This document shows positions 34,479-46,800 of a stretch of DNA of 64,000 bases, in pieces. The DNA is taken from positions 1,900,001 through 1,964,000 of the forward strand of contig BRXU01000013.1 of assembly GCA_030267565.1 (NCBI GenBank). The letters are read 5' to 3'. The DNA is from Pleodorina starrii (lineage: Eukaryota > Chlorophyta > Chlorophyceae > Chlamydomonadales > Volvocaceae). The position numbers were made by a program, and so were the translations under genes. Position 1 is the stretch's first letter; each line of letters opens with the position of its first letter. The notes below the pieces were generated by a model, which saw only the letters and a list, made by a program, of their open reading frames with translations, was not told the origin of the DNA and searched no databases.

Positions 34479-36025
34479 TCAGCAGCTCCAGTTGCCCCAG
34501 TCCGACAGGACCTTGGTGACAACGCCGCATTGCCGCTCACTCAGCATCTCCGAAACCATCAGGCCCAGGAAGCCCACCTGCGGAAGCCGGGGGAGCAGCG
34601 GGGACACGTCAGCTGGGGTGTTCAAGCTACCGACAGGAGAACGCCCGCAGGCCCACACGAGACGCAACAGGACATGAAGAAAAGACGCCGGGAAACAGGA
34701 GCAGCAGCAAGGCGCGGACCGGCCAAACCCAGCAAAAAGCGTGGCCTCCGCGGGGCATGTCCTGCGCGGATGCCCGAACCCTCGCCTGATGTCACTCCAG
34801 TGGCGTCAACCGCGGGAGAGCGCTGCGATTGCTGAGCGCTGGGCTTTCATTGAGCGCGGGAACTGACCCTAAGACGACGCCAGAGACCCCTCCGCCATAG
34901 CGCCCACTGAAGGACACACCATTACAGCATCACTCCCACGAGAACGTATCTATGTGAAGAGCAGCGCGGAAGGCAATCCTGTCAGGCTTGCATATCGCGG
35001 CAGACGCGCATTTTGTGTGCTCCTGAATACGCAGCCCCTGCAGCCCTTGAGCCCACATGGTGTACCCTTGGGAGACACACAGGCATCCACCCACCCACCC
35101 ACAGCCACCCACAGGCACCCAGCTACCCACCATGGCCACACGCCCGTTCAGGCGCTCTGCGTTGAAGTTCCACACATTGGGCAGGTCGCCCGACATGGCC
35201 GGTGGGTTCTCCTCGTCAGGGAACACGTTCTGCACAGGCACGCGGCCGAGGATGGCCGGCGCGACTGAGGCCGCCAGCACCAGCGCACCGACCAGCATGG
35301 CATTGTACGCGCCCTCCGTGGTGAACAGCTGGCGCACGACGATTTCGTCGTTCACGACCTCGCCAAAGAGGCCCAGGAACACGCCCAGCATCGCCGCTCG
35401 GCCGTTCACGAGCTCCGCAGCGGCGCTGTCCGCACGAAGGACATTGCTGAGCGCCTCGAACGACAGCCCGATGACCGCCGTCGGGACTGGGTTGCTGACG
35501 TCCACTCGCACCTTGTTGTCCGGGCCGAAGACTGCTGGGAAGCGAAGGCCCTTCGCGTAGTCGATGACAACCAGCTCATCGAGCGAAGGCTCATACGAAA
35601 TGGTCAGGTTATAGCCAGCGTCGGTGGTTTTCTGTGGCCAAAAAGCAAAAAAGAACCATCGTATCAACAAAGCCCCGGCTAAACAAGCATTGGCGTCGCT
35701 TATAAGAGGGGATACCACGGCTCGACTTGCGCGAACCGACGAACGCCACGGCTTTCACCTGCAGCGGGATACCCTGAAGCTCCATAAGAGTCGCCTTCGC
35801 CAGATTTACCATCTGCCAGCTGCGTGTGTCCACGAAGATTGTGTCCGGTCCGGCGACAAGTTGCGCTGAGGATTGAGATTGAGGGAGGGGCACCAGCGCT
35901 GCGGTGGAGCCATTGCTTCCCGGGCCAGTGGTAACAGCTTTGCAGCGCACGTGCACAGGCCTAAAGCTGCCTGCAATTCTTTGTAAGGGGCCAAGGCCCT
36001 GGGCTGGCAGTTTCGCAGCGTTCAT
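34479..36025 (-). CDS. ELIP/LHC-like three-helix chlorophyll-binding-type protein
   Basis: Probably a thylakoid photoprotective protein of the early-light-induced (ELIP) branch. Three exons: 36025-35759, 35631-35131, 34577-34479; 288 residues. The N-terminus (MNAAKLPAQGLGPLQRIAG... VRCKA) looks like a plastid transit peptide. Residues of about 90-180 form an extra, unrecognised soluble region. Three helices follow: AELVNGRAAMLGVFLGLFGE, a second Ala/Leu/Val helix (NAMLVGALVLAASVAPAIL), and AERLNGRVAMVGFLGLMVSE. Helices 1 and 3 carry the E-x-x-N-G-R-x-A-M-x-G chlorophyll-binding signature of the LHC superfamily. Junction phases agree (all phase 0). An in-frame ATG at 36169 would add 48 residues; the start given is chosen because it begins a typical transit peptide. 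A TTATAAG on this strand at about 36279-36285 may be the TATA box. The subfamily is uncertain; the fold is not. Confidence 0.82.
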
Positions 36026-37894
36026 GGTTGTGTAGACTCTTGGGCAACAGGCTGCTTTCCGCTGGATGAATGTCAGGACGCGCCTATCCGAGAAATCCCT
36101 GTCATGCAGTGTGAACTCGCGAAGGGAACCCCTGCGCCATTGGCCTGCAAGTCTACTACCGTACGGCATCGTCTGTGGTTTGGCTCATTGGTCATTGCCC
36201 TTTGGGCCGTTGCATATGTACTTCTGTGCAGCTTGGGCAAAAGTATGCCGTGCGGAAAATCGGATTTGTCCCTGTACCTTATAAGTCGGTGCCTTCAGCA
36301 ACCTTTTCGAACGCCCATCCTCTCGCTCGCCATTCCTTGTGGCCTCCTCCAAAATTCGTCCGGCCAGCACATAATTTGCTATTATAGCTATAAATAATAT
36401 TGATGCCTAGATCACACATTTCATCGACGTCGTTACTTCAGGCAGGCGAGAAGCGTGTTGCCCGGACAGTCAACTCATCGGCGTTGAGCCGATGACCGAT
36501 GAGGGTTTAGCGACAGGTAACGCACGACGTCATATTGCGGCCATTGTATGAGGATATTAGGAAGGAGGGGTGAGAAGTGATCCGAGCAGCAGCCAGGCGT
36601 GTGATCCGAGCGCCCGGTGCGCCCGAGCGCGCGGTGACGGGCACGGGGGTCGTTGGATTGTCTTTGCAGGGTGCGCACAGGACTGGGGGCAGCACATAAG
36701 TGGGATTGAGGGCCGAATGAACACTCGGGACACTCGGTGCAGCGCGAACAGGGGGGCTGTCTCCTCCCCTTCCGAGAGTCTGGAGCCCGTTGTGGCAGCT
36801 ACAACCGCAGATGGTTGCAGATGGGAAATAGGGCGGAGTGGACCCTGTGTCCATGATGGCACCAAGGGGAATCCGTTTGGGACCATACGGTACAGTGTGC
36901 ACGCGACGGCAAGGGGGCGGGGCTGGGGGGGGGGGCGGCGGCCGGGCAGGTGGCCGACGTCAATGGAACTCCCGTCTTCCACATACGCAATCATGGCCGC
37001 AGCTGCAGGTGCATCAAACGAAATGCCGGACCCGACGAAATGAATTGTCTGAGGGTGCATGGCCGGCCAATGCTTGTCGAGAAGCAGCAGCGGCTTGTCA
37101 AGATCCATGTTGACTTTATGCAGAACTAGCCGGCAGAGAAACTCATTCGGGAGTGCCGACCGTGGTGAGGGACCGGTGCGCTTGTAGGTCGTACTATTTT
37201 GGAAAATAGTACGGCACGCATGCTCCAGCCCCCTACTGCAACTCACTCGAGCAGCGAGGTACTCCCGTCTTCCAAATACGCAATCATAGCCGCAGCTGCA
37301 GGTGCAGCAAACGAAATGCCGGACCCGACGAAATGAATTGTCTGAGGATGCACGGCCGGCCAATGCTTGTCGAGAAGCAGCAGCGGCTTGTCAAGATCCA
37401 TGTTGACTTTATGCAGAACTAGCCGGCAGAGAAACTCATTCGGGAGTGCCGACCGTGGTGAGGGACTGGTGCGCTTGTAGGTCGTACTATTTTGGAAAAT
37501 AGTACGGCACGCATGCTCCAGCCCCCTACTGCAACTCTCTCGAGCAGCGACAGCAGCAGCAGGGTCGACATGATGGTCCACAAGAAATAAAACATAGTGG
37601 CCAGCGGGTTGAGCTCGCACACCGTGTAATCGTAAGTTTCGAATTGCCCGCAAGTGGAGCACTGAGAATCATGCTAATTAACTTTCTACGTTAAACGACG
37701 TCTGAGACTTGATAAAATTAAAGGACCTGGAGGACACAGCTGCTACCGTCGTGCGCGCTACACTGCCGCACTTTCGTCAACGTTGACGAGAATGCGCACG
37801 CAACATGATTAATACACTGGAGCTCAAAGTCCAAAAACGCTTCTGAGGAAGTCGGTGACTCGCTGGTTGCCGGCTTAATTGAAGACCCGATCCC
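36026..37894. promoter_or_regulatory. Divergent intergenic region between ELIP-like and SAC3 genes
   Basis: Holds the promoters of both flanking genes and the tandem 293-bp duplication described separately. A TTATAAG sits at about 36279-36285 on the minus strand. No confident gene was seen, although a peptide is shared by the two duplicate copies on the minus strand. Confidence 0.5.
36968..37552. repeat. Tandem duplication, 293-bp unit, two copies
   Basis: Copy 1 is 36968-37260 and copy 2 is 37261 to about 37552. They differ at only a few sites. Each contains a small hairpin, CGTACTATTTT-GG-AAAATAGTACG. On the minus strand both copies keep an open frame with peptide segments such as LVLHKVNMDLDKPLLLLDKH and HPQTIHFVGSGIS. 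The unit is not a multiple of three, so the copies lie in different frames. Unknown function. Confidence 0.93.
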
Positions 37895-40800
37895 ATGTTG
37901 GGCGGAGACGCTGGAGGTGGTTTCGGAGGTCAACAGGGCCAAGGAGCTTTCGGCGCCCGCGGTGGTGGTTTTGGCGGCGCAGCCGGCCGAGGGTTCGGCG
38001 GGGGTGCTGCCGCAGGTGGCGGTTTCGGCGGCAGGGTGCTCTTTGGGGCCCAACTCCCCGCAGCGGGCCAGGTGCGCATCCGTGTTTTCGCATCTCTCGG
38101 ACTGGTGCTTGCCAGCCCACAAATACCCCCATCCCGCATGCAAACCCCACCTTTCCTGTCGACGGCCCAACACCAGCGCGCCTTACAACACCCACCATCG
38201 CACGAATCCGCACCACTCGTTCATGAAGCCACCAGCCAACCACCTGACGTTCCATCCCTTATGCGCATTTCCGCCTTCCCACTGCCCCCGCATGCAACCA
38301 CGCCACCGGCCGAAACTCAATGCACCAGGCCCCAGCGGTGGCGGGCGGCGGAAGTGGCGGAGCAGGTTTCGGAGCTGCACGCCCAGGCCGCGGCCCCGCC
38401 GGCGCAGGAGGTCAGTGTCCAACTGTGGCCAAGCTCCTTAGCGCACGGCCCTACACCCCCCTCCGCGCACCCACGAGACGCGGCCCACGCATGTGGCCCT
38501 CCCCCACGCGTGTTATACAAAGGAGCATATCACTCCCTGACTCCCCCACGCGCCGCGCAAACGTATCCCCGCCCGCCACCCGCCGCCGCCTGTCCCCCTC
38601 CCGCCAATCTCACGCGCACGCCCCCTTCCTCCTCCCTTCCTCGCGCGCCTGTCTTCTGCCACCCGAAAACGCTGCGACCCACACCTCTGTGCCTGTGTGT
38701 GCCAGTGTGTGCCTGTGCCTGTGTGTGTGTCAACATGCGCCTCCAACATGTACTCCGTCCTTACCTGTCTTCTGCCACCTTCCTGGGTCTGAAGTCGGCA
38801 GCCCGCCACCAATCACCACCTCTGACATCTGTCACCCTCGCATGCAGGTCACGATGCCGCGATGGGAACCCAGCAGCAGCAGCAGCAGAGGGGCGCGGCA
38901 GCGCCGGGGCGGCGTGTGTTTGCGCGGCTGGGCCTGGCCGCGCTGCGGGAAGCCTCCGGCGTGAATGGAGGCGGCGGCGGCAGTGGCGGCGGTGCAGCGG
39001 GGCACCTGCATTCGCACCACGGCCCAGCTGGCGGCCGAGGCGGCGGCCGCAGTGATGGCGGCGGCGGCGGCGGTGGCTACCATGGCGCGGCGGCAGGGGG
39101 GCGGCAGGGGTTCGCTGGCAGGGGCGGCGCGGCGGATGCGGCGGGTTTTGGCGGCGGCGGGGGCTGGCGGGGCGGCCGCGGTGGTGGCGGCCGCGGCGGC
39201 GGTCGGAATCAGTGGGTACGGCAGCAGCATCAGCAGCAGCAGGGCGAGCGGAAGTGGGGCTGGGGCGGGGACGGCGGGAAGGGCGGAGGCGGAGGCGGCC
39301 CCGGGGCGGCGGACGAGGGCATGGAGGAGGCGGAAGGGGGCGACGGCGGGGACGAGTACGACGGCGCGCCAATGGAGGAGGACGGCGGCGACGGCGGGTA
39401 CGACGAGGGGGAATACGAGGGTGACGGGGAAGTTGCGGAGACGGCGCCGGCGCCGGCGGCAGCGCCGGCGGCACAGCCCGGCGGCTGGCGCGCCGGCCGC
39501 GCCGCCGCTGCCCCGCCCGCTGCGGCGGCGCCGGCGGGCCGTGCCGCCGCTCGGATGCCGGTGCCGGCGTTCAGTCTGGATGGCGGCGGCGATGGGGGCG
39601 GTTCGGAGGAGGATGAGGCGGCGCGTCTCAGGCGGCGTCAAAAGCGCTTCGGGCAGGTCAGTCGGTGGTTGCGAGGCTGGGCTGTGGCTTCCGTTTTCTC
39701 ACCGCTGGTGCTCCATTAAACCCACATATACAGACAAACACACACACAGCACCCTTCACCCCTCCCTGAACCCCTCATATGTCCTCATCATCCACCCATC
39801 CATGGGCATCTGCCGGAGTATTCCCACATACTCCACTCTCCCCAGGAGCCCTTCCCTCCCCCAGCGGGAAGCTCTCCTCCCGGCGTCTTTCCCTCCGACC
39901 TCTCTCTCCCACCCTTTCCGACCCTTTCATTCCATTTTACTCCAATCGGATGATGTCTTGCAGACCGATGCGGACGCGCCGGCTGCCGCGACGGGCAGCA
40001 GCAAGCCGGGGCCCTTCTCGGGCGGCGGCGGCGGCGGCGGTGGCGGCGACTTGACGCCGCCGCGCGGCGGCGGCCGTTCGCCGGTGCAGTGGCGGCCGGA
40101 GGCGACCCGAGGTACCGGCGGTGGCGGCGGCGGCGGCACCGACGTGGATGAGGAGGTGCTGGGGGTCAGGGGCTCGCCGTCGCCGTCGCCGCCGCCGTCA
40201 CCGCTGCTGGCGTCGTACCTTGCCGCCGGCGGCGCCGGCGGCGGCGATGCCCCGGGCGACGACGACGAAGGTGCGCCCGCGCGCGATGGTGGTGGTGGTG
40301 GTGGTGGCGGGTGGTGGTGGTGGTGGCGGGGGGCGGCCGGAATCCGACGTCGGAGCGCGGGGGGGCGGCCGCGCTTCGACGCGTGGGGCGCAAGAAACAC
40401 ATGGTTGTTTTAGGGATATCGGGTTGGCGCGGGGCGCTTCCTTGTTTCCTTTTGCCCTTCAGCCGCAGGCGCTGCGATACCGCCGCCGCCCCCCCTTCCC
40501 CCCCCCCCTATCACTCCCTGAACCCCCCCCCCCCCTGGATCACCCCCCGGGTTTCAGGCGGTGGTGGTGTGGGCGGTCCCGCTTTGGTGGGCACCTGCGA
40601 GCTGATGTGTCCGGTGGCGGAGAGGAAGCGCCGGGAGGTGAGGGGCAAGGGGGGGAAGGGGCAGGGGCGGGAGGGCATGAGGGGGGGGTGGTAGGCCGGA
40701 GGGCAGGGGTCTTGAAGGGCGGGCGTGGAGGGGGTCGACTTTACATTAGCGTGGGGGGCTGTGGGAGTGATTGGAAGCGCGGCGTAGCGGCGCGGTGCGG

Positions 40801-43800
40801 CAGCGGCCAAGTGGCAAGGACGGGGTTGGGTGGACGAGCGCAGCGGGAGAGGGGGGTGTAGCGGCCCCCAGGTGTCGGTGTTGGTGTCTCGCAGAGGCGG
40901 CAAGAGAGGACGGACGACTGCCCTGTCTCTGCCGCACAGCGGCCAACCCAACCCACCCACCCACCCAAACCCCTCCCCCTTGCCCGTCATTTGCCCTGCC
41001 TCGCCACACCACAATTACCACCCCCCCTCTCCCCTCAGGCCACAGGCGAGCTGAACATCTTTGAGCGGCTGGACCCCCTCAACAGCAAACTCACCAGCGA
41101 GAACCTAATCATCAAAAAGGCGGTGAGGGCGGTGGGGGCAGGGCGGAGGCGGTGATGGGGGTGGTGATGGGGCGGTGGGGGCTGCAGAAGCCGGTCCAAC
41201 CGGGGGGGCAGGGGGCAGGGAGTGAAATGCTCCTTTATAGGGGCCAGGGGGCAGGGGTAAGGCTGTGGGCGGTCGGGCTGTGTGGAGGGGCTGCTGCTGC
41301 CGGGTGCCTGGTGCCAGGTGTCGGGTAAGGAAGGAGAGATGCCGCGGCGAAGGAAGGAAGGGAAGGGAGGGGAGGGTGTAGGGGTGCGGGGTTGTCGGGG
41401 TTGCGACTCTGGCAGACGTTGGCCCGTTGGGTCCCCGTTGGGTCGCCGCGTGTGCGCTCCCTATCCGACCTTCCCTGCTGCTGCTGCTGCCTAGACGTGG
41501 ATACCCCCTCCCCTCTCTCCTCTCCCCCACCCGTCTGCAGCGCAAGAACTACAGCGAGGAGGACCGCCGACCCGAGAACCTGCGCACCTTCCGGGCCCTG
41601 GGCCTCACCATGTCCCGCCTGCGCTCCCTCATCGCCGCACCCGACGAGGTGGCGCTGGGGGCGGCCATCCAGGCAGCTCCCGAGCAGACGCTGCTGCACG
41701 TGCAGGGCTTCCTGTGGGACAGATACCGGGAGGTGAGGCAGCGGGGGGGGGAGAGGGAGAGGGAGGCGGGGGGAGGTGCCGGGGCGGCTTTGCCGTCTGT
41801 CCCCCGAAACGCTGCACAATGCCCCCCGTGCAACGCTCACTCCCACCCTGCACCACAGACCCCAACCCGGTCGCCGGATCGGGTCCTGTCCGGCTTTGCC
41901 GCCCCCACCCCCTCCACGCCTCCACCCTCTCTCCACCCCGCCACCCCTCTCCTCGCCCCTCCCCTCCTCCCCCCTCCACCCCTCCAGGTACGGAAGGAGA
42001 TCATCGCGCAGCATTTCCACACGCGTGCCGAGATGCTGCCGAGGGTGAGTGGGGAGGGAGGGAGGTGGTGGTGGGGGAGTGAAGTTGGGGAGGTTGGGGG
42101 AGGGAGGGAGGTTGGGAGCGCTTGAACGTGTCCACCCGAGACCAGTTCCCCGCGACTGCGTCCCTTGGCTGTGGCCCACCCCCACCCCCACCCATTGGCT
42201 TTCCCTCCACGCCACCCCACCACCCGACCCCCCTTTTTCAGGTTCTCGCTTGGAATGAGGAGATTGCGCGCTTCCTCATCATCTCCTCCCACGAGCTTTG
42301 GGTGAGTGGCGCCTGTCAGCCTGCTCCTGTCCTCCACTTGCCGGTGCTGCTCTCTTCGCGTGGGGGTGGCAAGAGGGGGATGCGAAGCCTGCCCGCAGAT
42401 TGGTGCTCGCTGTTCACGTGCACACACGTACACACGCACGCACACACACACTGACACATATGATCACTTGATCAGCCCGCCTCCTCGGTGCGCCGCGTCC
42501 CTCCGCACACAGCCCCTCCCTCCCTCCTTCCTTCCGCAGGGCAACCGGGACTTTGCTGCTCAGCTGAATCAGGAACAGCTGAAGAAGGTGGGCGCCGGGG
42601 GGAAGACGGTGGAGGGTGGAGGTAAATCCCATGCGGACATACGGAATGCCCTCCCAACCCCTCCCCGACCCTCCCCTCCCCTTCCCTTCCCTTCCCTTCC
42701 CTCCCCTTCCCTCCCCTCCCCTCCCCTCCCCTCCCCTCCCCTCCCCTCCCCTCCCCTCCCCTCCCCTCCCCTCCCCTCCCCTCCCCTCCCCTCCCCTCCC
42801 CGCCCCTCCCCGACCCTCCCCTCCCCTTCCCTTCCCTCCCCTCCCCTCCCCTACCCTCCCCTCCCCTCCCCTCCCCTCCCCTCCCCTCCCCTCCCCTCCC
42901 CTCCCCTCCCCTCCCCTCCCCTCCCCTCCCCTCCCCTCCCCTCCCCCTCCCCTCCCCTCCCCTCCCCTCCCCTCCCCTCCCCTCCCCTCCCCTCCCCTCC
43001 CCTCCCCTCCCCTCCCCTCCCCTCCCCTCCCCTCCCCTCCCCTCCCCTCCCCTCCCCTCCCCTCCCCTCCCCTCCCCCTCCCCTCCCCTCCCCTCCCCTC
43101 CCCTCCCCTCCCCTCCCCTCCCCTCCCCTCCCCTCCCCTCCCCTCCCCTCCCCTCCCCTCCCCTCCCCTCCCCTCCCCTCCCCTCCCCTCCCCTCCCTCC
43201 CCTCCCCTCCCCTCCCCTCCCCTCCCCTCCCCTCCCCTCCCCTCCCCTCCCCTCCCCTCCCCTCCCCTCCCCTCCCCTCCCCTCCCCTCCCCTCCCCTCC
43301 CCTCCCCTCCCCTCCCCTCCCCTCCCCTCCCCTCCCCTCCCCTCCCCTCCCCTCCCCTCCCCTCCCCTCCCCTCCCCTCCCCTCCCCTCCCCTCCCCTCC
43401 CCTCCCCTCCCCTCCCCTCCCCTCCCCTCCCCTCCCCTCCCCTCCCCTCCCCTCCCCTCCCCTCCCCTCCCTCCCCTCCCCTCCCCTCCCCTCCCCTCCC
43501 CTCCCCTCCCCTCCCCTCCCCTCCCCTCCCCTCCCCTCCCCTCCCCTCCCCTCCCCTCCCCTCCCCTCCCCTCCCCTCCCCTCCCCCTCCCCTCCCCTCC
43601 CCTCCCCTCCCCTCCCCTCCCCTCCCCTCCCCTCCCCTCCCCTCCCCTCCCCTCCCCTCCCCTCCCCTCCCCTCCCCTCCCCTCCCCTCCCCTCCCCTCC
43701 CCTCCCCTCCCCTCCCCTCCCCTCCCCTCCCCTCCCCTCCCCTCCCCTCCCCTCCCCTCCCCTCCCCTCCCCTCCCCTCCCCTCCCCTCCCCTCCCCTCC

Positions 43801-46800
43801 CCTCCCCTCCCCTCCCCTCCCCTCCCCTCCCCTCCCCTCCCCTCCCCTCCCCTCCCCTCCCCTCCCCTCCCCTCCCCTCCCCTCCCCTCCCCTCCCCTCC
43901 CCTCCCCTCCCCTCCCCTCCCCTCCCCTCCCCTCCCCTCCCCTCCCCTCCCCTCCCCTCCCCTCCCCTCCCCTCCCCTCCCCTCCCCTCCCCTCCCCTCC
44001 CCTCCCCTCCCCTCCCCTCCCCTCCCCTCCCCTCCCCTCCCCTCCCCTCCCCTCCCCCTCCCCTCCCCTCCCCTCCCCTCCCCTCCCCTCCCCTCCCCTC
44101 CCCTCCCCTCCCCTCCCCTCCCCTCCCCTCCCCCTCCCCTCCCCTCCCCTCCCCCTCCCCTCCCTGCAGGTCCTGACCGACCTGGTAACTCGCTTCTACA
44201 CAGCGGCAGCCCGCCTGGGAGTGCCCACTGCCAACTCGGCAGAAATCAAGTGAGCGGCAGGGGAGATGCAGGGGCGGGCCGGGGCGGGGCGGAAGGGCGG
44301 GCGGCCTGGAGCCGGGTGTGTGGGCGAGCAGAGGGCTTTGAGATGGGAGGGCCTTCCCCGGGGTGCGGGTGTGGGTGTGGGTGTGGGCATGTGCACAGGA
44401 GGGGGTAAGCAAGAAGATACCGCAGCGAAGGGATGGAGACGGGAGGGGGGGACAGGAAAGCGCCACACACACACACACACACACACGGGGGAGAACCCCG
44501 GTACCGGAGAGAGAGCGGCGCAATGGTGCCGGCGGGCAGTCCGGGAGGGATCATGTCCCAGCGACCATCCGGCTTCTAAGTCCGCGCCAACGTCGCCGCA
44601 TTCACTTTGGCACAATTCGTCTTTCTCCCCTCCCCCTCCTCCCCCCATCCTCCTCCTCCTCCCCCCTCCTCCCCCCCCCCTTTCCTGCCAGGTGCTACCT
44701 GCTGATCCTGATGTTGGGCGGCACCATTGAGAAGAACGGCCGCCGCTTCCGACAGCCCGCAGAGGCGCAGATGTACTTGCGGCAGTACAGCGAGGAGGTG
44801 CGACTTGTACGGCAGAATGTACACGGCAGGCGTAGGGCCGGCCCGCATGGGGGGTGGGGGTGGCGGCGGCGGTGGCGGCGACCGGCCGGGATCGAGAATG
44901 ATTTCTCCCCGCCCTCTCCCTCCCTCCCCCCTTTCTCCCCCCTCCCCCCCACCCCATATATAAAGGAGCTTATCACTCGCTGACCCCCACCCCACCTCTC
45001 TCTTTCTCCCCCCCCGCCCTCCCCGCCCCCCAGGAGCTGTCCTCCCCCTGGACCACCGTTTTATTTGCGGTGATGGCCGCCCTTCAGTCGGGTAATGTGG
45101 TGGCCTTCTTCGAGCTCATGTCCCGGGCGCCGTACACCCTGTCGTGCATCTGTGCCTCCCACGTGATGCCCATGCGCAGTCTGGCCATGCACATGATGGC
45201 CGCGGCGATGGGGGGTGAGCAGGGGGGGGGGGAGGGAGGGGGAGGTGGGGTGGGGGGAGGGGGGAGGGGGAGGATGGGGAGAAAGTGGAAGGGGGGTTGG
45301 GGGGTGGTGAGGTGGGGATGGCGGGGGGAAGAGGGGACCGCGCAGACTGCAGCGGAAGAGCCGCCCTCCCTTGTTACCCCTCTGCTCGTATTGCCCTTCC
45401 TTATTCCCCCCCCCCCTTCCTTCACTCTCTGGCCCCCTCTTCTCCCCCGCAGCCCCCCACCCGGGCCAACCGGGCGGCCGTCCCGACCCCTCCGCCGCCG
45501 TGCCCCTGCCCGACCTGGCCCGACTGCTCAAACTGAGTGAGGCCAACGCCACCAGCTATGCGGAGACGAGGCAGGCGCTGGTGCAGCCCGGAGGGGCACA
45601 GGGTGAGAATGAAGCGGCAGGGAGAGGAAAGGAGAGGGGAGGGGAACGGGGGCGGGGCATGCCGCTTATTTCTGGCTGATTTCCGGTTCGTCGTGTTTCG
45701 TCGTATTTCTTCGTATGAAGAAGGGGCGCGCGGCAGGTTCCGTCAGCTCGTCTGGCTCCACCTGCGGAACAAAGGGGGAGGGGGAGGGCGGGCAGGGCGG
45801 CAGGGCTGGGAGGTGGCAGGTGGGATGTGGGAGGGTTGGGGGCGGGCGGACTGGAGTGTTGTGCGTTCAGGTCTTCTCCGCGGTAAGAGAGGCGGGCGAT
45901 TCTCCGTCGGTCCGTCCGGCCTCGGCCGTTGCCCGCCCCGCCCCGAAACTGCCGTTTAGGGTTCGGCGGCTTAGGCCACTTAGGCTGTCCTGACCCCTTC
46001 AGTCCTCTCCCGTCATGTAAAGGAGCATATCACTCCCTGACCCCCTCCTCCCCCCCTCCCCCCGCAGGTCAGCGCGACGTGTCTTTCCTGTCCTCCCAGA
46101 TTACCGCCCGCGAGCCCAAGGTCAAGGTCCGGGTGAGCCAGCCAGCCAGTATGTGTGTGTGTGTGTGTGTGTGTGTTGCGATCTTGGGTGGGCCCCGGGC
46201 CCGGCTCTACGATGTACCATACTGCCGCGGCATGCCACCCACCCACCCATCCACCCACGCCCACTCATCCACCCACGGACCCTCCACCCTTCCCCTAAAA
46301 CCACCCTAAACCCTTCAGGCCCAGCACTGGATCACCGCCAAGCGCTCCCCGATCGGTCGCAGCCACGACACAGTCAACGCCGCGCAGCTCAGCCCCGAGC
46401 TACTGAGCTACTGCAGACAGCTGCTGGCGGGAACCTCGGCGTCGGCGTCGTCATCGGCGGCGGCGGCGGCGTTGCCGCTATCAGTGCGCCGACCCGTGGG
46501 TCACCTGGCCACGTTCGGCGGCGCTGGTGGCGCCGCGGCCGGCCCCGGCAGCCCCGCGGCGCACTCGGCGGCGGCGATGACGCCGTCGCCGCGCCAGGCG
46601 GCGGGGATGCAGTCGCTGGCGCGGGCGGCGCAGCCGTCGGCTCCAGCTTCGCCGGCACCCTGGGAGTTCTCGCCCGGTGGTGGTGTTGCTGGTGCTGGTG
46701 CTGGTGGTGGTGGGAGCGGCGGCGGCCGGCAGGGGCCAGAGGGCGGCGCGGGGCGGCTGTTCGGCGGCGCCGCTGTCGGTGAGTGCGGGAGGGCCACCAG

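Noticed and set aside
33106..34835. Several overlapping open frames between PPDK and the ELIP-like gene
   Set aside because: No frame shows conserved motifs, a plausible exon chain or start context; they overlap on both strands.
38965..40413. 482-residue plus-strand open frame in a second frame through SAC3 exons 3-4
   Set aside because: It is a GC-rich shadow frame for exon 3 and reads through the intron 39657-39963; the accepted frame carries the phase-consistent junctions and the SAC3 signature.
42306..44523. Open frames of 545-700 residues (Leu-Pro-Ser-Pro-Pro repeats on +, Gly-Glu-Gly-Arg repeats on -)
   Set aside because: They are translations of the intronic (CCCCT)n tract between two well-supported SAC3 exons.
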